Shown: positions 13,701 to 17,134 of the stretch, in pieces
Numbering within the stretch: the stretch's first letter is position 1
Layout of the letters: each line of letters begins with the position of its first letter
Origin: CAIMZW01 sp037142435
GTDB taxonomy: Bacteria > Actinomycetota > Actinomycetes > Nanopelagicales > Nanopelagicaceae
Reading direction: 5' to 3'
Length of the DNA: 17,134 bases
Assembly: GCA_037142435.1 (NCBI GenBank)
Contig: JBAXAO010000029.1
Location: forward strand, 1-17,134
The notes under the pieces: model-generated
Seen by the model: the letters and a program-made list of their open reading frames with translations, nothing else
What the model was told of the DNA's origin: nothing
Database searches by the model: none
Made by a program: the position numbers and the translations under genes

Positions 13701-15089
13701 TTAGTAAGCCATAGTTAGGACAGAGTCGGATTTGGAGTCAGCAGCAACAATCGCTTCTGGTCCAACTTTTATTGTTCGGAACATTAATCCAAATTCGATA
13801 ACTGCAAGCACTCCGTAAAGAAGAGTAAAGGCAATCATTGTGAAGGCAACACTTCCGGCACCAACACTTGGACTTACTGCATCAGATGTCTTCATCAAGC
13901 CAAAGACGATCCAAGGTTGACGTGCGGTCTCGGTAAAGATCCATCCGAAAGCGATACCCAAAATTGGTAGGAATGGAAGCGAAACCAGAGTTGGCATAAA
14001 CCATTTTCCGGTTGGCATATTCCCACGACGCATGCGAATCAGAACATAGATTGCAAAGATCCACGCAAGCACACCGAAGCCGATCATGAGGCGGAAGCCC
14101 CAGTAAGCAAGCGGAATATTAGGCTTGTAGTTACCAGGACCATATTTCTTCTCATATTGAGCCTGAAGATCATTTACCCCCTCGACCACTCCATTGAAGT
14201 TTCCAGTAGACATAAAGGAGAGAACAGAAGGCAAACCAATCTGAAAGACTGGTTTCGCGCCATCCAAAGTTCCCAAGGTGAAGAGCGAGAATGGCATGTT
14301 TGCTTTGGTGTCATAAGCAGCTTCGGCTGCAGCCATCTTCATGGGCTGTTGCGTGGTCATGACGCGAGAAGTCCAGTCACCAGTAATGCCAACGATGAGG
14401 AATGAAATAATGATCGTAATCAATCCCATTTTAAATACGGGGGTAGCGACTTCAACATCGCGCTTACGGACCAGCATCCATCCAGCGACGCCAGCGAACA
14501 ATCCTCCAGAAGCCAGGAATGCAGATGGAATCGTATGCGCAAAGGCGGCGACTGCCGTGTTCTGAGTCAGTACCTTGACGATGTCGGTGAGTTCAGCGCG
14601 ACCACGTTCGACATTCATCGTGTAGCCAACTGGATGTTGCATAAAAGCGTTGGCGGCGAGGATGAAGTATGCCGAGAAGAGGGTTCCGAATGCGGCGGCC
14701 CAGATCGTCAACATGTGCATCTTCTTGGAAAGTCGATCCCAACCAAAGATCCAGAGACCAAGGAAGGTGCTCTCTAGGAAGAAGGCGAGCAAGCCTTCCA
14801 TTGCCAAAGGAGCGCCAAAGATATCTCCGACGAAGCGACTATAGGCCGACCAGTTCATACCAAACTGGAATTCTTGGACGATGCCGGTAACGACTCCGAT
14901 TGCGAAGTTAATTAAGAATAGTTTTCCAAAGAACTTGGTCGCACGGAGGTACTTCTCTTTGTTGGTGCGATACCAAGCGGTATGGAGTCCGGCTACCAAA
15001 AATCCTGAACCAATGGTGATTGGCACAAAGATGAAGTGGTAAACCGTGGTTATTGCGAACTGCCAACGCGCAAGATCTAGTGCGTTCAC
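13701..15089 (-). CDS. cydA: cytochrome bd oxidase subunit I, short Q-loop type
   Basis: Catalytic subunit that oxidises quinol and reduces O2 without proton pumping; it binds hemes b558, b595 and d. Visible ligands are His18 (TTVYHFIFVP, b595), and His185 (AAFAHTIPSA) with Met335 (GFRLMIG) for b558. Arg333 stands beside the latter. Glu98 and Glu106 (AMEGLLAFFLES) match the conserved proton/heme pair. The quinol-site residues Lys251 and Glu256 lie in QQPMKMAAAEA. At 462 residues it lacks the long Q-loop insert of the E. coli enzyme. ETARQPW (387-393) stands for the usual E-x-GRQPW, with Ala for Gly. The GTG start is preceded by AGGAG at seven bases. It is the first gene of cydABDC-sco. Confidence 0.95.
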   Translation of the reverse strand: MNALDLARWQFAITTVYHFIFVPITIGSGFLVAGLHTAWYRTNKEKYLRATKFFGKLFLINFAIGVVTGIVQEFQFGMNWSAYSRFVGDIFGAPLAMEGLLAFFLESTFLGLWIFGWDRLSKKMHMLTIWAAAFGTLFSAYFILAANAFMQHPVGYTMNVERGRAELTDIVKVLTQNTAVAAFAHTIPSAFLASGGLFAGVAGWMLVRKRDVEVATPVFKMGLITIIISFLIVGITGDWTSRVMTTQQPMKMAAAEAAYDTKANMPFSLFTLGTLDGAKPVFQIGLPSVLSFMSTGNFNGVVEGVNDLQAQYEKKYGPGNYKPNIPLAYWGFRLMIGFGVLAWIFAIYVLIRMRRGNMPTGKWFMPTLVSLPFLPILGIAFGWIFTETARQPWIVFGLMKTSDAVSPSVGAGSVAFTMIAFTLLYGVLAVIEFGLMFRTIKVGPEAIVAADSKSDSVLTMAY

Positions 15090-15250
15090 TCAGTCTCTCC
15101 TCACTGTATTTGCATGAACTTATAAAGGAATCATGCTGTACAAATCGGGGGCAAACGTCGGGAAAGCTAGGTGGCATCCCTCACTTATGTGAAATTGCGC
15201 TTAAATAAAGCAGATTTGCAGAACATATGAGGGGTAGCCCCTTCGACTTG
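15090..15250. promoter_or_regulatory. cyd operon upstream region
   Basis: A 161-bp gap between the permease stop and the cydA GTG, the longest intergenic stretch here. It must hold the cyd promoter. Candidate -10s on the minus strand are TATAAG (from about 15124) and TACAGT (from about 15109), neither with a good -35. A small dyad, TTTCAC-ATAA-GTGA (about 15182-15195), and a near-repeated TTTGCA(T)GAAC at about 15110 and 15215 could be binding sites. No clear Rex operator is present. AGGGG-TAG-CCCCT at 15230-15242 is a 5-bp hairpin without a T-run after the permease gene. Confidence 0.4.
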
Positions 15251-16672
15251 TTACATAGATTCTTGGCGACGAATTCTTTTCTTCGATAAAAGAATGTGTC
15301 CAAAAAACCCAATGATCAGGGCAAAAATTACGCCGACATTGGCATATGCCCACTGCCCGTTCTTACCGCCAATTGCCCCCAAGAAATATCCCTGCCAGGA
15401 CAACCACGAGGCAAAGGTATTTGTTACAAAACCCCAGCCCACAATGGAACCCACAACCACCAAGCCAATGGATGCCCAGTTGGTTGTGCCATACCGACCT
15501 GCAGGGTCAAAGAGCTCCGCCTCGGCATAGTCCGCTTTACGCATCAATACATCGGCTACGAAGATCGCTGACCAAACAGCAACGGGAACTCCTAGGGTGA
15601 TGAGGAAACCTTGAAAGGGAATGAAGAAGTTCTTGGCAATCCACACTATATATATGGTGCCAATTGTCATGATAACCGCATCAATTGAAGCCGCGACGTG
15701 ACGTTTCACAGGTAACCCGATAGAGACCAAAGTGATCCCCGACGAATAGAGGTCCAAGATTGCTCCGCCAACCAAGCCCAACACTGCAACGATGGCAAAG
15801 GGAATCAAGTACCACGTTGGCAACAAGGTTGTTAAAGAACCAATGGGGTCATTGGCGATGCCATCGCTTAAGGATTTGCTACTGGCTGAAAGTAATGAGC
15901 CATACATAACCAAGATGATGGGCACTATAGATGCTCCAAAAACCGTCCAGCCGATGACTGACTTGCTCGAAACAGTTCGGGGCAAATATCGGGAATAGTC
16001 GGCTGCGGAATTGACCCAACCAAGGCCAATTCCGGTAACTCCAAAAATGAGCGCTCCGATAAACCCAGCAAAGCTTCCTGAATGCAAAGTGCGCACTGCG
16101 TGCCAATCAATTTTATGAAAGGTGAGTGCGATATATCCGAGCGTGAGAATAAGTGTCGCCGAAGTTAACCACCGTTGTAGCCGCATAATGACATGGAATC
16201 CCAGAACTCCCCCAAAAACGACGAGACCGGCTGCGCAGATAAATCCAAGAATGCGCGAAACATTGTGATCAATATGCCCCAGCCGATTAAATACGGTCTC
16301 GGTCGCCAGAACTGAGAGTGAAACCAAAACAGTCTCCCACCCAACAAAGATAAGGTAGGAAAGAAAACCTGGAAGTACATTTCCTTTCACACCAAATGCA
16401 GCCCGTGAGAGCGTCATCGTTGGAGCACTTGCCCGTTTACCGGCCAAAGAACTGATACCAACCAAAAGAAACGAAGCAACCGTTCCGATAATTGCAGCGA
16501 AAGTCGCCTGCCAAAATGAAATTCCAAAACCTAAAAAGAATGCACCGTAGGAGAGGGCGAGAAATGAAACGTTGCCCGCTGCCCACGGCCAGAAAAGTGA
16601 ACGTGCCGTGCCACCACGTTCTAGCTCCGAGATAAAATTTGTTCCGTTGAGTTCGAGATTTGCTTTTGCCAT
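15251..16672 (-). CDS. NCS1-family purine/cytosine permease-like transporter
   Basis: A 473-residue protein with about twelve hydrophobic segments, of the nucleobase:cation symporter-1 family, which imports cytosine, purines, allantoin, hydantoins or related compounds with H+ or Na+. Family signatures seen are FWPWAAGNVSFLALSYGA (27-44), the loop GKRASAPTMTLSRAAFGVKG (78-97) that matches the G-x-P-x-x-SR-x-x-FG pattern, and GWVNSAADYSRYLPR (218-232). The substrate cannot be fixed from sequence. The distant neighbour guaB1 is purine-related but not in the same unit. The ATG at 16672 is preceded by a pyrimidine-rich stretch (GCCCCCT on the coding strand) with no Shine-Dalgarno. A TAGTAT -10 twelve bases upstream would give a leader of only about five bases. 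Confidence 0.85.
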   Translation of the reverse strand: MAKANLELNGTNFISELERGGTARSLFWPWAAGNVSFLALSYGAFFLGFGISFWQATFAAIIGTVASFLLVGISSLAGKRASAPTMTLSRAAFGVKGNVLPGFLSYLIFVGWETVLVSLSVLATETVFNRLGHIDHNVSRILGFICAAGLVVFGGVLGFHVIMRLQRWLTSATLILTLGYIALTFHKIDWHAVRTLHSGSFAGFIGALIFGVTGIGLGWVNSAADYSRYLPRTVSSKSVIGWTVFGASIVPIILVMYGSLLSASSKSLSDGIANDPIGSLTTLLPTWYLIPFAIVAVLGLVGGAILDLYSSGITLVSIGLPVKRHVAASIDAVIMTIGTIYIVWIAKNFFIPFQGFLITLGVPVAVWSAIFVADVLMRKADYAEAELFDPAGRYGTTNWASIGLVVVGSIVGWGFVTNTFASWLSWQGYFLGAIGGKNGQWAYANVGVIFALIIGFFGHILLSKKRIRRQESM

Positions 16673-16684
16673 AGGGGGCTAAAG

Positions 16685-16691
16685 ATACTAT
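16685..16691. promoter_or_regulatory. overlapping divergent -10 elements, permease and MFS gene
   Basis: On the + strand TACTAT (16686-16691) ends six bases before the MFS ATG at 16698, fitting a leaderless start. On the minus strand the overlapping TAGTAT (16690-16685) lies twelve bases before the permease ATG. The gap between the genes is only 25 bp, so both cores must share these bases, and RNA polymerase could serve only one side at a time. Confidence 0.45.
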
Positions 16692-16697
16692 TGGCGG

Positions 16698-17134
16698 ATG
16701 TTTCTGGCCGCTAGAAGTGAATTCAGCCGAGCCAGAATTGCCGTAACAATCACATTTATCCTTAATGGCATTGCAGTGGGCTCATTTATCTCACGAATTC
16801 CAGACTTCAAGTCAACACTTCACCTCTCCAACTCGGTTCTCGGTAATTCGCTCTTTTTCAGCTCTATTGGCGTCCTCACCGCCCTTGGCCCAGCAGGGCG
16901 ACAGGCGGCCAAACGCGGAAGCTCGCCTGTGGTCTTCGCCTCCACTCTCGCTCTTGGGATCGCATTGCCCTTTATGGGAATGCTCTTCAATCTGCCGTTC
17001 CTGTGGTTCTCCTTCTTTATTTTTGGATTTACTTTGGCATCACAAGATGTCTCCATGAACGCTCATGCGGTGACATTGGAGCAAAGATCCGAACGCAGAA
17101 TGATGAGCGTTTTCCATGGAATGTGGTCTTTGGG
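16698..17134 (+). CDS. MFS transporter, YbjJ-like (3' part outside window)
   Basis: Translated by hand from the ATG at 16698; 145 codons stay open to the right edge. The N-terminal block FILNGIAVGSFISRIPDFKS (about 20-39) with LHLSNSVLGNSLFFSSIG matches the opening helix of YbjJ-type major facilitator proteins, which often read NG-x-x-x-x-S-x-x-SRIP followed by L-x-LS-x-x-x-LG. DVSMNAHAVTLEQR and MMSVFHGMWSLG near the cut end match the conserved D-V-x-MN and S-x-FHG-x-WSLG motifs of the same group. At least four membrane segments are present. The substrate is unknown. The ATG is chosen from family alignment and the -10 placed for a leaderless start. Confidence 0.82.
   Translation, partial: MFLAARSEFSRARIAVTITFILNGIAVGSFISRIPDFKSTLHLSNSVLGNSLFFSSIGVLTALGPAGRQAAKRGSSPVVFASTLALGIALPFMGMLFNLPFLWFSFFIFGFTLASQDVSMNAHAVTLEQRSERRMMSVFHGMWSL

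Noticed and set aside
15182..15195. Rex or CRP operator upstream of cydA
   Set aside because: The dyad TTTCAC-ATAA-GTGA has the half-sites in the wrong order for TTGTGAA-N4-TTCACAA and the wrong spacing for CRP.
15230..15242. Intrinsic terminator after the permease gene
   Set aside because: Only a 5-bp stem with a 3-base loop and no T-tract on either strand.

Overview
The window looks like chromosomal DNA from a mid-GC actinobacterium, possibly a small-genome freshwater lineage. That placement is inference from gene content and style: a GuaB1-type IMPDH-related protein, a YkcB-like GT39 membrane glycosyltransferase, a cydABDC order, GTG starts, tight ATGA/GTGA overlaps, and several -10 hexamers placed so that transcripts would be leaderless. 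No tRNA, rRNA, CRISPR array, insertion sequence or phage gene was seen. There is no gene-free stretch longer than 161 bases.

Layout, left to right. (1) A GT39/YkcB-like glycosyltransferase runs leftward off the left edge. (2) guaB1 diverges from it and faces a two-gene leftward unit, ctaG plus an 80-residue membrane protein. A TTCG-loop hairpin sits at the convergent 3' ends. (3) A rightward operon follows: a membrane-anchored cupredoxin, CuA subunit II, heme-copper subunit I and a short subunit III. (4) Converging on it is a leftward operon, cydA-cydB-cydD-cydC, with a Sco1-like copper lipoprotein as its last gene. (5) Upstream lies a leftward NCS1 purine/cytosine-type permease. (6) A divergent MFS transporter of YbjJ type is cut by the right edge.

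The centre of the window (about 3.5-15.1 kb) is a respiratory island. It holds a copper/heme-a type proton-pumping oxidase with its copper-delivery factors (CtaG, Sco, possibly the cupredoxin), and a quinol-oxidising cytochrome bd with its CydDC exporter. The two end-products face each other. The Sco copper chaperone is placed in the bd operon although its expected client is the CuA subunit across the convergence.

Points most worth a second look: a perfect 15-bp stem plus T-tract, i.e. an intrinsic terminator on the coding strand, buried in codons 5-17 of cydD directly after cydAB; an A-type oxidase subunit I that keeps D-channel residues and the HPEVY motif but has Ile where the K-channel Lys should be, with a new Glu nine residues earlier; a cupredoxin with an unusual CxxxCG...M...GYM copper motif leading the oxidase operon; and a perfect 12-bp palindrome in the ctaG/oxidase divergent intergenic region.
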